DNA of 64,000 nt, taken from assembly GCA_017623155.1 (NCBI GenBank), contig JAGAPR010000006.1, positions 1 through 64,000 on the forward strand, in the 5' to 3' direction. Within the stretch, counting starts at the first letter, position 1, and the number at the start of each line of letters is the position of its first letter. A program made the position numbers and the translations under genes. Shown here one piece after another: positions 26,063 to 33,655 of this stretch. This DNA comes from Prevotella sp. (lineage in GTDB: Bacteria; Bacteroidota; Bacteroidia; Bacteroidales; Bacteroidaceae). The notes beneath the pieces are model-generated. The model was not told where the DNA came from. It made no database searches and was given only the letters and a program-made list of their open reading frames with translations.

Positions 26063-26995
26063 TTATTCTGCAAACAGCGGAGTCGATAAATATCTGTCGC
26101 CGGTATCGGGCAGAAGGACTACAATGGTTTTTCCTTCGTTTTCGGGGCGCTTTGCGAGTTCGATAGCCGCCCACGCAGCAGCACCGGAAGAAATTCCTAC
26201 AAGAACACCTTCGCTCTTGCCGATGAGCTTTCCGGTAGCAAAAGCATCCTCGTTGGATACGGGAATGATCTCGTCATAAATGTCCGTGTTAAGAACATCG
26301 GGAACGAAGCCGGCGCCGATGCCTTGAATCTTATGAGGACCGGCAACACCGGTAGAGAGCACCGCAGAAGCGGCAGGCTCGACCGCTACGACCTTGATAT
26401 TAGGATTTTGGGATTTCAGATATTCACCTACACCTGTAACCGTACCGCCGGTGCCTACGCCTGCTACAAAGATATCCACCTGTCCGTCAGTATCTTCATA
26501 AATCTCGGGACCGGTATTTTCCCGGTGTGCTTTTGGATTAGCAGGGTTTACAAACTGACCGGGAATGAAACTGTTGGGTATTTGGGCGGCGAGTTCTTCC
26601 GCCTTTGCAATAGCACCTTTCATGCCTTTTGCACCTTCGGTCAGTACCAGTTCTGCACCGTATGCCTTCATAAGCTGACGGCGTTCCACCGACATTGTTT
26701 CGGGCATTGTCAGTATGATACGATAACCCCGCGCAGCGGCCACCGACGCAAGACCGATTCCTGTGTTGCCGCTTGTTGGCTCAATAATAACCGAATCAGG
26801 TTTTAGTTTTCCGCTTGCCTCGGCATCGTCAATGATTGCTTTGGCGATGCGGTCTTTTACAGACCCTGCGGGATTAAAATATTCAAGCTTTGCGACAATC
26901 TTCGCTTTAAGACCCAAGGCTTTTTCAATGTGTGTGAGTTCAAGAAGAGGGGTTTTACCAATAAGTTCTGTGGCAGATGTATATACTCTTGACAT
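26063..26995 (-). CDS. cysK: cysteine synthase (O-acetylserine sulfhydrylase)
   Basis: 310 residues, full length. PLP enzyme making cysteine from O-acetylserine and sulfide. PLP-lysine in [11 protein letters not shown], asparagine loop [11 protein letters not shown], phosphate loop [12 protein letters not shown] and the C-terminal GISSGAAA. It lies between metY (5-base gap) and the ECF gene in one operon. Confidence 0.94.
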   Translation of the reverse strand: MSRVYTSATELIGKTPLLELTHIEKALGLKAKIVAKLEYFNPAGSVKDRIAKAIIDDAEASGKLKPDSVIIEPTSGNTGIGLASVAAARGYRIILTMPETMSVERRQLMKAYGAELVLTEGAKGMKGAIAKAEELAAQIPNSFIPGQFVNPANPKAHRENTGPEIYEDTDGQVDIFVAGVGTGGTVTGVGEYLKSQNPNIKVVAVEPAASAVLSTGVAGPHKIQGIGAGFVPDVLNTDIYDEIIPVSNEDAFATGKLIGKSEGVLVGISSGAAAWAAIELAKRPENEGKTIVVLLPDTGDRYLSTPLFAE

Positions 26996-27000
26996 AATAA

Positions 27001-28287
27001 TTACTCCTTTACTGCGTTAAAACCGCCATTAAGATCGGCGATAATATCATCAATATGCTCGATTCCAATGGAAAGACGGATAGTGTTAGGTCTAATGCCT
27101 TGATCGGCAAGTTCTTCTTCGCTGAGCTGACTATGAGTGGTGGTTGCCGGATGGATTACAAGGCTCTTGGCATCGGCAACATTCGCAAGCAGTGAAAAGA
27201 TTTTAAGGTTGTCAATAAACTTGTGTGCCTCCGACTGACCGCCTTTGATTTCAAAAGTGAAGATTGAACCGCCGCCGTTCGGGAAATATCTTTGATACAG
27301 TTCATGGTCAGGATGTTCGGGCAAGGACGGATGATTAACCTTTGCCACTTGAGGATGATTTTTCAAGAATTCAACCACTTTTTTGGTGTTCTCTGCGTGA
27401 CGCTCCAAGCGAAGCGACAGGGTCTCAATGCCTTGTAAAAGCAGGAACGCCGCAAAGGGAGAAATGGTAGCGCCAGTATCACGAAGAAGTATTGCACGAA
27501 TATAGGTGACAAAAGCGGCAGGGCCTACTGCTTTTACAAATGACACTCCATGATAGCTTGGGTTGGGATCAGCGATAGCAGGATACTTTCCGCTTGCCGC
27601 CCAATCAAATTTACCCGAGTCAACGATGATACCACCAAGCGTTGTACCGTGACCGCCGAGGAATTTAGTAGCGGAATGTACCACGATATCTGCGCCGTGC
27701 TCAATGGGACGAATGAGGTATGGGGTGCCGAAGGTGTTATCTACTACGAGAGGCAGTCCGTGCTTGTGTGCCAATTCCGCCAACGCGTCAATATCGGGGA
27801 TATCGCTGTTGGGATTACCGAGGGTTTCGATATAGATTGCTCTCGTGTTGTCCTGAATTGCTGCTTCGACCTCGGCAAGATCGTGAATATTTACAAAGCT
27901 TGCAGTAATTCCAAAATTCGGAAGTGTGTGCGCAAGCAGGTTGTAACTGCCGCCGTAGATGGTCTTCTGTGCGACGAAGTGACCACCGTTCTGACCGAGT
28001 GCTTCCAGGGTGTAGGTAATAGCCGCCGCACCCGAAGCCAAAGCCAAAGCCGCAACGCCTCCCTCAAGCGCTGCCACGCGCTGTTCCAAAACGTCCTGCG
28101 TGGAGTTAGTAAGTCTGCCATAGATGTTACCGGCATCGGCAAGACCAAAGCGAGCCGCCGCGTGAGCGGAGTTCTTGAATACGTAAGATGTTGTTGCATA
28201 AATCGGTACCGCACGGGCATCGGTGGCGGGATCGGGATTTTCCTGACCTACGTGGAGCTGTAAAGTTTCAAATTTATAGTTTGACAT
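27001..28287 (-). CDS. metY: O-acetylhomoserine sulfhydrylase
   Basis: 428 residues, the length of O-acetylhomoserine aminocarboxypropyltransferases (MetY), longer than MetB/MetC. PLP enzyme forming homocysteine from O-acetylhomoserine and sulfide; the product feeds MetH of the neighbouring operon. It shows [33 protein letters not shown] N-terminal sequence, AALEGG, the PLP-lysine in [22 protein letters not shown] and [10 protein letters not shown]. First structural gene of the sulfur operon, preceded by a leader with a Met/Cys-rich peptide and a terminator. Ribosome binding site GAAAGGAAATAACG. Confidence 0.93.
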   Translation of the reverse strand: MSNYKFETLQLHVGQENPDPATDARAVPIYATTSYVFKNSAHAAARFGLADAGNIYGRLTNSTQDVLEQRVAALEGGVAALALASGAAAITYTLEALGQNGGHFVAQKTIYGGSYNLLAHTLPNFGITASFVNIHDLAEVEAAIQDNTRAIYIETLGNPNSDIPDIDALAELAHKHGLPLVVDNTFGTPYLIRPIEHGADIVVHSATKFLGGHGTTLGGIIVDSGKFDWAASGKYPAIADPNPSYHGVSFVKAVGPAAFVTYIRAILLRDTGATISPFAAFLLLQGIETLSLRLERHAENTKKVVEFLKNHPQVAKVNHPSLPEHPDHELYQRYFPNGGGSIFTFEIKGGQSEAHKFIDNLKIFSLLANVADAKSLVIHPATTTHSQLSEEELADQGIRPNTIRLSIGIEHIDDIIADLNGGFNAVKE

Positions 28288-28317
28288 AATCGTTATTTCC
28301 TTTCGTTATTGAATGAT

Positions 28318-28518
28318 TTAATGTATATGGTTTATTGGATAATCAGCTTCGCTTTCATATACATCGACACATTCGACCGAATCGGAAATTTGCTCTGACA
28401 AGCTTTTCAAAATAGTTTTCCATACTTCTTTACCTACCTTACAAAAATAAAAACCGGAAGACTCCGATGAAGTCTCCCGGCTGTAAGCGATTGCAATTCC
28501 GCTAAATTCAAGCGGCAC
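28318..28518 (-). CDS. possible small protein in the metY leader
   Basis: A 66-codon frame from GTG 28518 that overlaps the end of the leader peptide in another frame and is read through the terminator hairpin (28454-28480). Its composition is protein-like (VGKEVWKTILKSLSEQISDSVECVDVYESEADYP), but there is no clear ribosome binding site apart from possible coupling to the leader peptide stop. It could equally be untranslated leader. Confidence 0.3.
   Translation of the reverse strand: MPLEFSGIAIAYSRETSSESSGFYFCKVGKEVWKTILKSLSEQISDSVECVDVYESEADYPINHIH
28443..28480 (-). terminator. attenuator-type terminator before metY
   Basis: Minus-strand stem CCGGGAGACT/AGTCTTCCGG (28471-28480 with 28454-28463, one mismatch), followed by TTTTTATTTTTG. 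It lies 27 bases after the leader-peptide stop and about 155 bases before metY, so transcripts must pass it to express the whole operon. Confidence 0.8.
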
Positions 28519-28642
28519 AAGGGTTTACTCTTGAGATGGAGAGCACATCGGAAAGATAAGCGCAACAAGTCATGCACATGCCACAAGTCCACATGCACAT
28601 CTCCATCATCATAGTAGTGGTGGTGTTAGTACGCTTTTTCAT
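28508..28642 (-). CDS. Met/Cys-rich leader peptide of the metY operon
   Basis: 44 residues, ATG at 28642 with AAAGGAG eight bases upstream, about 40 bases after the predicted transcript start. Residues 11-27 contain seven Met and five Cys (MMMEMCMWTCGMCMTCC), an extreme composition. It is followed directly by a rho-independent terminator and then by genes making cysteine and homocysteine. This is the layout of an amino-acid attenuation leader: shortage of Met-tRNA or Cys-tRNA would stall ribosomes and prevent termination. A small metal-binding peptide is an alternative reading. Confidence 0.7.
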   Translation of the reverse strand: MKKRTNTTTTMMMEMCMWTCGMCMTCCAYLSDVLSISRVNPCAA

Positions 28643-28669
28643 AACCGTGTTCTCCTTTCTTTTCGAATT

Positions 28670-28729
28670 ACCTACCGTTCAGGTTGGTATAAGTATAGCA
28701 CACATTACCTACCTTGTCAATAGGTAAAT
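28670..28729 (-). promoter_or_regulatory. metY operon promoter with two putative Rrf2 operators
   Basis: Minus-strand TTGACA (28715-28720), 17 bases, TATACT (28692-28697). The -35 lies in a palindrome: read on minus, ATTTACCTA, nine bases, TAGGTAAT (28704-28729), matching the trpB2 promoter in sequence and spacing. A second dyad, ACCTACC/GGTTGGT (28670-28688), covers the transcript start. Both are well placed for repression. Confidence 0.75.
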
Positions 28730-29061
28730 GAAAATTTTTCTAATTTTTTTTGCAACGAAATTTTGGCGCATATAACGGCTTATAAAAAGGAAATCGGCAA
28801 AACCAGTCTCCTGCGTTATCTTATTGCATCCTTCATAGACTTTACATACTCACCGACATACTTCGGAGCATCCTTGCCGTGCTTTTCTATTATATCGGCA
28901 AAATGTCAATTGGATTAAAATAGCTTTTGCTTGATTTTTTGCCGATAACGGCATTTTTATTCTGACCGTTGATTAGCCGACACGATTTTGTGTGTTGTAT
29001 GCCTCAACCGGTGCTTTTTATTGCACTGCCAAACGGGTGATTTTGGGGTGAAAATAGGCGC
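28730..29061. other. right-end non-coding region of the island
   Basis: Apart from a short gene remnant (28816-28905) I see no gene here. The stretch is AT-rich and contains no clear promoter. Confidence 0.45.
28816..28905 (-). pseudogene. remnant of a protein-coding gene
   Basis: The minus strand encodes 29 protein-like residues (ADIIEKHGKDAPKYVGEY, then KSMKDAIR) ending in TAA at 28816-28818, but a TGA stands immediately before them and no start exists. It looks like the C-terminal end of a decayed gene; the family was not recognised. Confidence 0.35.
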
Positions 29062-29109
29062 AGTTCTATAAAAAGTTCTAATAGACTTTTCCAAAAATCC
29101 ATTAGAACT
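29062..29109. repeat. right-end arm-type repeats
   Basis: AGTTCTAT (29062-29069), AGTTCTAAT (29074-29082) and its exact complement ATTAGAACT (29101-29109), about 150-200 bases from the right core. They match the words near the left end. Confidence 0.5.
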
Positions 29110-29261
29110 CGGCAAAATCGGAGAAGACTTTTAGACTCTGATTTTCACTGTGTTTTTTGATATAAAAACCGAAAGAACCCTGAAATCATCGGGGTTTTCG
29201 GGGTTCTCTTGGTTGCCGTTATCTTCCGTTAAATTCCGTTAAGTTCGTTTTTTGACACTTG

Positions 29262-29318
29262 ACTCGAAATGCGTTAGCCTTAACCGGCACGAGAGTTCGA
29301 ATCTCTCCGTCTGCGCCA
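29262..29318 (+). pseudogene. 3' half of the disrupted tRNA-Ser(CGA), with right attachment core
   Basis: Starts with the core ACTCGAAAT (29262-29270) and continues with the anticodon stem 3' strand TGCGT, a variable arm with GCC/GGC pairing, the T arm GAGAG-TTCGAAT-CTCTC, acceptor strand CGTCTGC, G and encoded CCA (29316-29318). There is no matching D arm or 5' acceptor strand upstream. Its strands complement the 5' half at 3047-3087, not the intact tRNA at 3239, whose acceptor and anticodon stems differ. Confidence 0.88.
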
Positions 29319-29348
29319 TCAAAGGGCAATGAAAAAGATATTGCCCAA

Positions 29349-29374
29349 GAAACCCCCGATTTTATCGGGGGTTT
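29349..29374 (+). terminator. hairpin after the tRNA 3' half
   Basis: Perfect stem AAACCCCCGAT/ATCGGGGGTTT with a 3-base loop, 30 bases after the CCA. Position and form suit the original tRNA terminator, although the T run is short. Confidence 0.55.
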
Positions 29375-29483
29375 CGCCGTTTCTACGGTCGAAATTTTTA
29401 CAAGCGATTTTGTAGATGTGAAAAAGGTATTTTTCCCTTTCTGTAGTGAGCCGAACTCTCGCACAACCGAATACAAGCCACCG

Positions 29484-29520
29484 AGCGCATGGATAAGAAC
29501 AAATCCATGCGCTTTTTTTA
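29484..29520 (+). terminator. terminator upstream of the first conjugative-element gene
   Basis: Stem GCGCATGGAT/ATCCATGCGC followed by seven T. The next gene starts 25 bases later, so this hairpin either insulates the element from upstream transcription or acts as an attenuator. Confidence 0.8.
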
Positions 29521-29544
29521 TTCCCACAGAAAGGAGGAAAAACC

Positions 29545-30285
29545 ATGCGAAAGCAAACCGACCTGGACGAGATCAAACGAACAGCCATCACCTTGCTCCA
29601 CACCGATATCTACGAAACCCCATACTCCCCGATGATCGTCAAGCACCCATTCGCCGACACTGGACTAACCGCCCTTCCCGATGGCAACGGTGGCATCACG
29701 ATGATCAACCTTATGGAAGAAGATGCACAGAACCGATGGCGGCAGACAATGGCTCAGTCTATCAACAAGGCAAACAGCGCCTACGAGATTTATATGATGG
29801 TCACCAAGCCCTACGCGCTGACGTTTTTGAAATTTGCACAGCCGAGTCTGTCAAGAGAAGATATGTCCCAAATCCTTGCAAGCGCATGGACGAGATCAGA
29901 AGCACCGCACCAGGATGTGAATGTTACAGTCAATCAACTCCTGCGGATGTTCAAGCAAGCCAATCCCACTTGCCTCATGGAGCAAGACGAATATATCCAG
30001 TTCAAGACATTGGACGATACGGTGACCGTCTACCGAGGGGTAACCCCTCACAACGCCAAAAGCGTGAAGGCACTATCCTGGTCACTAAGTCAGGAAACGG
30101 CCGAATGGTTTGCCCACCGCTTCGGAGAAAACGGAACGGTCTACGAAGCACAGATCGATAAAAAGCATATATACGCATATTTCAGCGGAAGGAACGAATC
30201 CGAGGTAATCGTCGATCCTTCCTATCTGACAAACATTACGGAGGTACAGGATCTGTCCTCCGATTTTTTATTATCACAAGAATAA
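29545..30285 (+). CDS. ADP-ribosyltransferase-like protein
   Basis: 246 residues; ATG with AAAGGAGGAAAAACC upstream. The C-terminal 90 residues carry the three blocks of R-S-E type ADP-ribosyltransferases in order: YRG (Arg164), SWSLS (178-182) and ESE (218-220) in GRNESEVIVDP. The N-terminal 150 residues are unassigned and mostly helical. If active it would attach ADP-ribose from NAD to a protein or nucleic acid. As the first gene of the element, next to anti-restriction genes, a role in modifying host or recipient defences is conceivable (inference). It lacks the acidic Met tail found on many neighbours. Confidence 0.55.
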   Translation: MRKQTDLDEIKRTAITLLHTDIYETPYSPMIVKHPFADTGLTALPDGNGGITMINLMEEDAQNRWRQTMAQSINKANSAYEIYMMVTKPYALTFLKFAQPSLSREDMSQILASAWTRSEAPHQDVNVTVNQLLRMFKQANPTCLMEQDEYIQFKTLDDTVTVYRGVTPHNAKSVKALSWSLSQETAEWFAHRFGENGTVYEAQIDKKHIYAYFSGRNESEVIVDPSYLTNITEVQDLSSDFLLSQE

Positions 30286-30299
30286 CGGAGGTAACGAAA

Positions 30300-30956
30300 A
30301 TGACCATATATCAAGAAGAAATGCAGCGAAAGGCACAGCACTACGGATGCATCACAAGTTATGACGAAGCAGACCAACTCCTGCTCATCTCGCACAAAGG
30401 AGTCCATCTGACCGCAATCAACCCCGAAGGATTTATGTTCTACAACAGCAAGGATCTCACCGATCCCGAATCCCGTGAGGTATTCTCCCACCTTACGGAC
30501 GATGCTGAAACCGTCCGAGAGTATGTCGGCCTCTATGAGTCATCCCCACAGATGAAACCGAAGGACGTGCAGAACTACCGTAAGTTATCCGAGTACGGCG
30601 ACGTAGTGTTCGCCGGAATGTATAGCCAAAAGCACGGCTTTATGTTCTGTAGCTGGCGACAGTCAGACGGCGGCAAATACGTTGCTCACGGCAACTACTC
30701 TCCCGACTATCTCGTCTCCAAAGAGAACTTCGCCGTCCGTGCCGGACTCGTCGATGACGATAAGCTGTTCACCAAAGAGGAAGCCGAGGAACTGTTCAAG
30801 TGTGCAGCCTTCGCAAGAGATAACTGTGAATCGCTGACCTACGAACAGGATCGAGGTCTCATGGAACTGATGGAAAAGCTCCAAACGGCGTATCCGCACC
30901 TAAAGGATAATCCGCCCACCTTTGATGACGGCGAAAACCCGATATTAAATATGTAA
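30300..30956 (+). CDS. hypothetical conjugative-element protein with Met tail
   Basis: 218 residues, unrecognised. Soluble, mixed alpha/beta; an N-terminal beta-rich half (HYGCITSYDEADQLLLISHKGVHLTAINPEGFMFYN) and a middle YGDVVFAGMYSQKHGFMFCSWRQSDGGKYVAHGNYSPDY resembling small accessory proteins of other Clostridia elements. It ends in the acidic tail FDDGENPILNM. Starts 14 bases after the previous gene behind GGAGGTAACGAAA, probably the same transcript, and is followed by a strong terminator. Confidence 0.7.
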   Translation: MTIYQEEMQRKAQHYGCITSYDEADQLLLISHKGVHLTAINPEGFMFYNSKDLTDPESREVFSHLTDDAETVREYVGLYESSPQMKPKDVQNYRKLSEYGDVVFAGMYSQKHGFMFCSWRQSDGGKYVAHGNYSPDYLVSKENFAVRAGLVDDDKLFTKEEAEELFKCAAFARDNCESLTYEQDRGLMELMEKLQTAYPHLKDNPPTFDDGENPILNM

Positions 30957-30965
30957 GAAATATAT

Positions 30966-31008
30966 AGCCCACGGTTTTGAACCCCAAACAAAACCGTGGG
31001 CTTTTTCT
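30966..31008 (+). terminator. terminator after the first two element genes
   Basis: AGCCCACGGTTTT pairs with AAAACCGTGGGCT, followed by TTTTTCTG. Confidence 0.88.
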
Positions 31009-31035
31009 GTTTACAGAGAAAGGAGTCCCACACGG

Positions 31036-31662
31036 ATGTATTTCAGCGACAACCCCTCCGACCGATATTACGAGCGAATGATGGTCGGCATTCCTAACTT
31101 CAAACCAAGAGGACACGGTGTCGTCATCGTCGGCAGCCGTCACACAGAACCGCTTGTCATTCTGCGAATACAGGACGGAACGGCAACCCACCGAGAGATC
31201 TTGACCGAAACCACCAAGGCAATCAATCACAGACGATTCCGACACCGTCTCAACAAATATCTGAAAGAAAGCGAGATGAACCCTATGCGATACAAGAACG
31301 AAAATCACCAAAGCGAATTCGAGGATGCCATCAGAAAAAAGGACAAGAAGGACTACGCAATGATGGCAGCTCTGTACCTTCTGACCGCAGACCTTCATCT
31401 GTGGAACCTATCCAAACGCCACGTGGGAAAGATCAGCATCAATTTTGCGGATATTCGGCTCAAGAATATTCACGCAAACGGCTACGCCCTTTTCTGCTGT
31501 GCCAAAGACCTCTGCCTCGGCACAAAGCATCTAACCGTGGCAGACCTCGCCGACACCGATCTCATCCCACCGAAGCTGTTCGAGCTGATCTGCAACGCAA
31601 TGGCGATCCGAAGATTCGGCCTCGGCGCAATTAAAACAACGGAAAGGACGAATAACCAATGA
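31036..31662 (+). CDS. hypothetical protein, DUF6075-like C-terminal part
   Basis: 208 residues. The segment KKDYAMMAALYLLTADLHLWNLSKRHV ... INFADIRLKNIHANGYALFCCAKDLCLG ... LADTDLIPPKLFELICNAMAIRRFG resembles a family I recall as DUF6075 from Clostridia mobile elements; the label is tentative. The N-terminus is basic. No catalytic motif is visible. ATG has AAAGGAGTCCCACACGG upstream; the stop overlaps the next gene by 4 bases. Confidence 0.65.
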   Translation: MYFSDNPSDRYYERMMVGIPNFKPRGHGVVIVGSRHTEPLVILRIQDGTATHREILTETTKAINHRRFRHRLNKYLKESEMNPMRYKNENHQSEFEDAIRKKDKKDYAMMAALYLLTADLHLWNLSKRHVGKISINFADIRLKNIHANGYALFCCAKDLCLGTKHLTVADLADTDLIPPKLFELICNAMAIRRFGLGAIKTTERTNNQ

Positions 31663-32798
31663 TCAAAGTAACCGTGCGATACAACGACCACCTGGTCGAC
31701 ATCCACTTCCCATGCTCCGAAACCACACTCCGGTCGGCGCTCATGGAGATACACGCCGCTGATGATAACCCGCCCGAACTGTTCGTTACGGACGTTATCT
31801 TCCCCGAAGAACTCGACCATCTGAAAGACCGCTTCGTCAATTTGGACGAGCTGAACTACCTTGCCAAGCGTATGGAGAGCTTCTTCGGTACGGAGGAAGA
31901 ACAGTTCTACGAAGCCATGAAACAAGAAGGCTTCACCGAGCTGAAGGATCTCATCAACCTGTCCTTCAACCTCAACAAATACTGCCTCATTCAGAACATC
32001 GGCAATATGGGCAAGATCGGTCAGGAATACCTCTTGAACCGTGACGGCTCCATTCCTGCCAACGACGATGCTAACCCCAAATATGCAGAGATCGGTAGAC
32101 GGCTGATGCAGTCCGGCACCGGCATCGTCACCGAACACGGCATCCTCTTTGTGGATGAGGACGTGCAGTTCCAAGAGCTGTATGACGGGCAGGTGTTTCC
32201 GCCTTACCTCTACGATGCAAGCATTCTCTGCACCGCAAAGGCAGAATACCACGGCAAGGTGGAATATCTGTACCTGCCCTGTGAGAGAGCCGCCATCGAC
32301 AAATCCATCGGCAGGCTGGGCGCACCCGATGCCGAGTCCGTCAGCATTATCCTCGATGACTTCATGGTAGATAACCCCGAATGGATGCGCCGTCTGCGTG
32401 AGATGACGTCAAGCGAAAGCATCTACGATATTAACGACCTTGTTGGAGCCATCAGCAATGCGGATATGCAGCTCGATAAGCTGACCGCAGTAGCGGAATA
32501 CGCCGGAGTCGAGGATGCAAAGTCCATCACAGCTCTCGCCAACAGTCTCGGTCTCTTCACACTGATCGAGGGTGCCGAGGATAACGAAGATGTGGGCAAG
32601 CACTTCGTGGAACACGATCCCGACTACGGCGTACCCGAAACCGTGGTGGATTTCATCGACTATGATATGCTCGGTGAGCATATTGCCGACGAGCTGAACG
32701 GTCTGTTCGTCTCCTCCGGCTTCGTGTGCATGGAATCGGGATACTCCATCAGCGACGTACTCGACACCGATCAAGGAATGCGTATGGGAGGTATGTAA
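31659..32798 (+). CDS. ArdA-like anti-restriction protein
   Basis: 379 residues, very acidic, as expected of DNA-mimic ArdA proteins that block type I restriction enzymes. The N-terminal half has the ArdA-like arrangement ELNYLAKRMESFFGTEEEQFYEAMKQEGFTELKDLINLSFNLNKYCLI and a following GQEYL segment; similar wording recurs in the proteins at 32801 and 36429. The C-terminal third is unassigned. It ends DVLDTDQGMRMGGM, one of the recurrent tails, and the DNA of MGGM contains the ribosome binding site of the next gene. Protection of incoming DNA in a recipient is the likely function. Confidence 0.72.
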   Translation: MIKVTVRYNDHLVDIHFPCSETTLRSALMEIHAADDNPPELFVTDVIFPEELDHLKDRFVNLDELNYLAKRMESFFGTEEEQFYEAMKQEGFTELKDLINLSFNLNKYCLIQNIGNMGKIGQEYLLNRDGSIPANDDANPKYAEIGRRLMQSGTGIVTEHGILFVDEDVQFQELYDGQVFPPYLYDASILCTAKAEYHGKVEYLYLPCERAAIDKSIGRLGAPDAESVSIILDDFMVDNPEWMRRLREMTSSESIYDINDLVGAISNADMQLDKLTAVAEYAGVEDAKSITALANSLGLFTLIEGAEDNEDVGKHFVEHDPDYGVPETVVDFIDYDMLGEHIADELNGLFVSSGFVCMESGYSISDVLDTDQGMRMGGM

Positions 32799-32800
32799 CA

Positions 32801-33652
32801 ATGATAACTGCAGTAATTCAGCATAAAAAAGACACCCTGGTGGTGGAGCTTCCGAGAGCCAACACCGACCTACAAATCAAGCTCCTTTCCATTGGAGTAA
32901 GGACACTGCCGCAGAACATCAAGTTGTTCGGCGGTGAGGATGCGGAGATCGACGTGCAGCTCGCATCAAGCAGCCGAGTCGGTCAGCACCTGTGCCGACT
33001 GTTCAATACCGAAAACAGCCTCGGCGACGTGAACACCACTGCCTACCTCGTGCAGACCGCTGACGAAGGCATCAAGACCGACTTGGAACACGATATCTAT
33101 TACGACCAATACGGCACAGCCGCGGAGCTGATAAACGATATCAAGGACAGAACCTTGGCGCTTGGCCCCGTGAAGATGAGCCTGTATTTTCCCTTAACAG
33201 GTAACATCGACGAAGGTGACGGCAACCCCTTCACCGTGGGCGACTCCTTCCTCTACGATTACCGATACGACATCAACGACCTCATCGAGGAATACCAAGA
33301 CCGTGACGTGGAAAGTATTCTCGAATACTTCGACGGCGATGCAGGCGCAAAAGCCAAGCTGGTATCGGCACAGTGGTCGACCGAGATCGTGGACGGAACG
33401 CTCTACGGCAAGGTGGATCTGCGACTCCGTGAGGAATTAACCGAGGACGAGCTGACCTCCGTGAAGGATTGGATCACCGGGCAGAACTCGGACGGAGCCT
33501 TTGAAAGCCTCGAAGATCACCCCATCGACAGCGAGGACGGCAAACTGTCAATCTCGCTCTGGCACGGCGGTAACGACTACTTCGTATCCACCTGTGACGA
33601 GCTGGATGAATATATTGCACAGCAAAATGAACCGAAGATTGGAGGGATGTGA
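32801..33652 (+). CDS. ArdA-related accessory protein
   Basis: 283 residues from the ATG at 32801, which has GGGAGG 12 bases upstream; the frame extends upstream through the previous gene but has no site there. The N-terminus (DTLVVELPRANTDLQIKLLSIGVRTLPQNIKLFGGEDAEIDVQLASSSRVGQHLCRLFNTENSLGDVNTTAYLV) follows the pattern of the ArdA-like proteins on either side. The middle (YFPLTGNIDEGDGNPFTVGDSFLYDYRYDINDLIEEYQDRD) is unassigned. Acidic throughout, ends NEPKIGGM. Confidence 0.65.
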   Translation: MITAVIQHKKDTLVVELPRANTDLQIKLLSIGVRTLPQNIKLFGGEDAEIDVQLASSSRVGQHLCRLFNTENSLGDVNTTAYLVQTADEGIKTDLEHDIYYDQYGTAAELINDIKDRTLALGPVKMSLYFPLTGNIDEGDGNPFTVGDSFLYDYRYDINDLIEEYQDRDVESILEYFDGDAGAKAKLVSAQWSTEIVDGTLYGKVDLRLREELTEDELTSVKDWITGQNSDGAFESLEDHPIDSEDGKLSISLWHGGNDYFVSTCDELDEYIAQQNEPKIGGM

Positions 33653-33655
33653 TAT

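Larger units (their letters stand above)
3079..29270. mobile_element. 26.2-kb integrated island splitting tRNA-Ser(CGA)
   Basis: The two tRNA halves share the 9-bp core ACTCGAAAT (3079-3087 and 29262-29270) as a direct repeat, and everything between has the layout of an integrative mobilizable element: integrase near the left end, excisionase, relaxase genes, RepA-like ATPase, then metal-efflux and sulfur-metabolism cargo. Repeats related to ATTAGAAC lie close to both ends and could be integrase arm-binding sites. Excision at the cores would remove 26,183 bp and rebuild an 89-nt tRNA. No type IV secretion genes are visible inside, so transfer would depend on a helper. The ends are read from the sequence; mobility is inferred. 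Confidence 0.8.

Noticed and set aside
3239..29318. The 29.3-kb tRNA fragment as a copy of the 3' end of the intact tRNA at 3239
   Set aside because: Only the T-arm and CCA region match closely. Anticodon stem, variable arm and acceptor strand instead complement the 5' half at 3047-3087.
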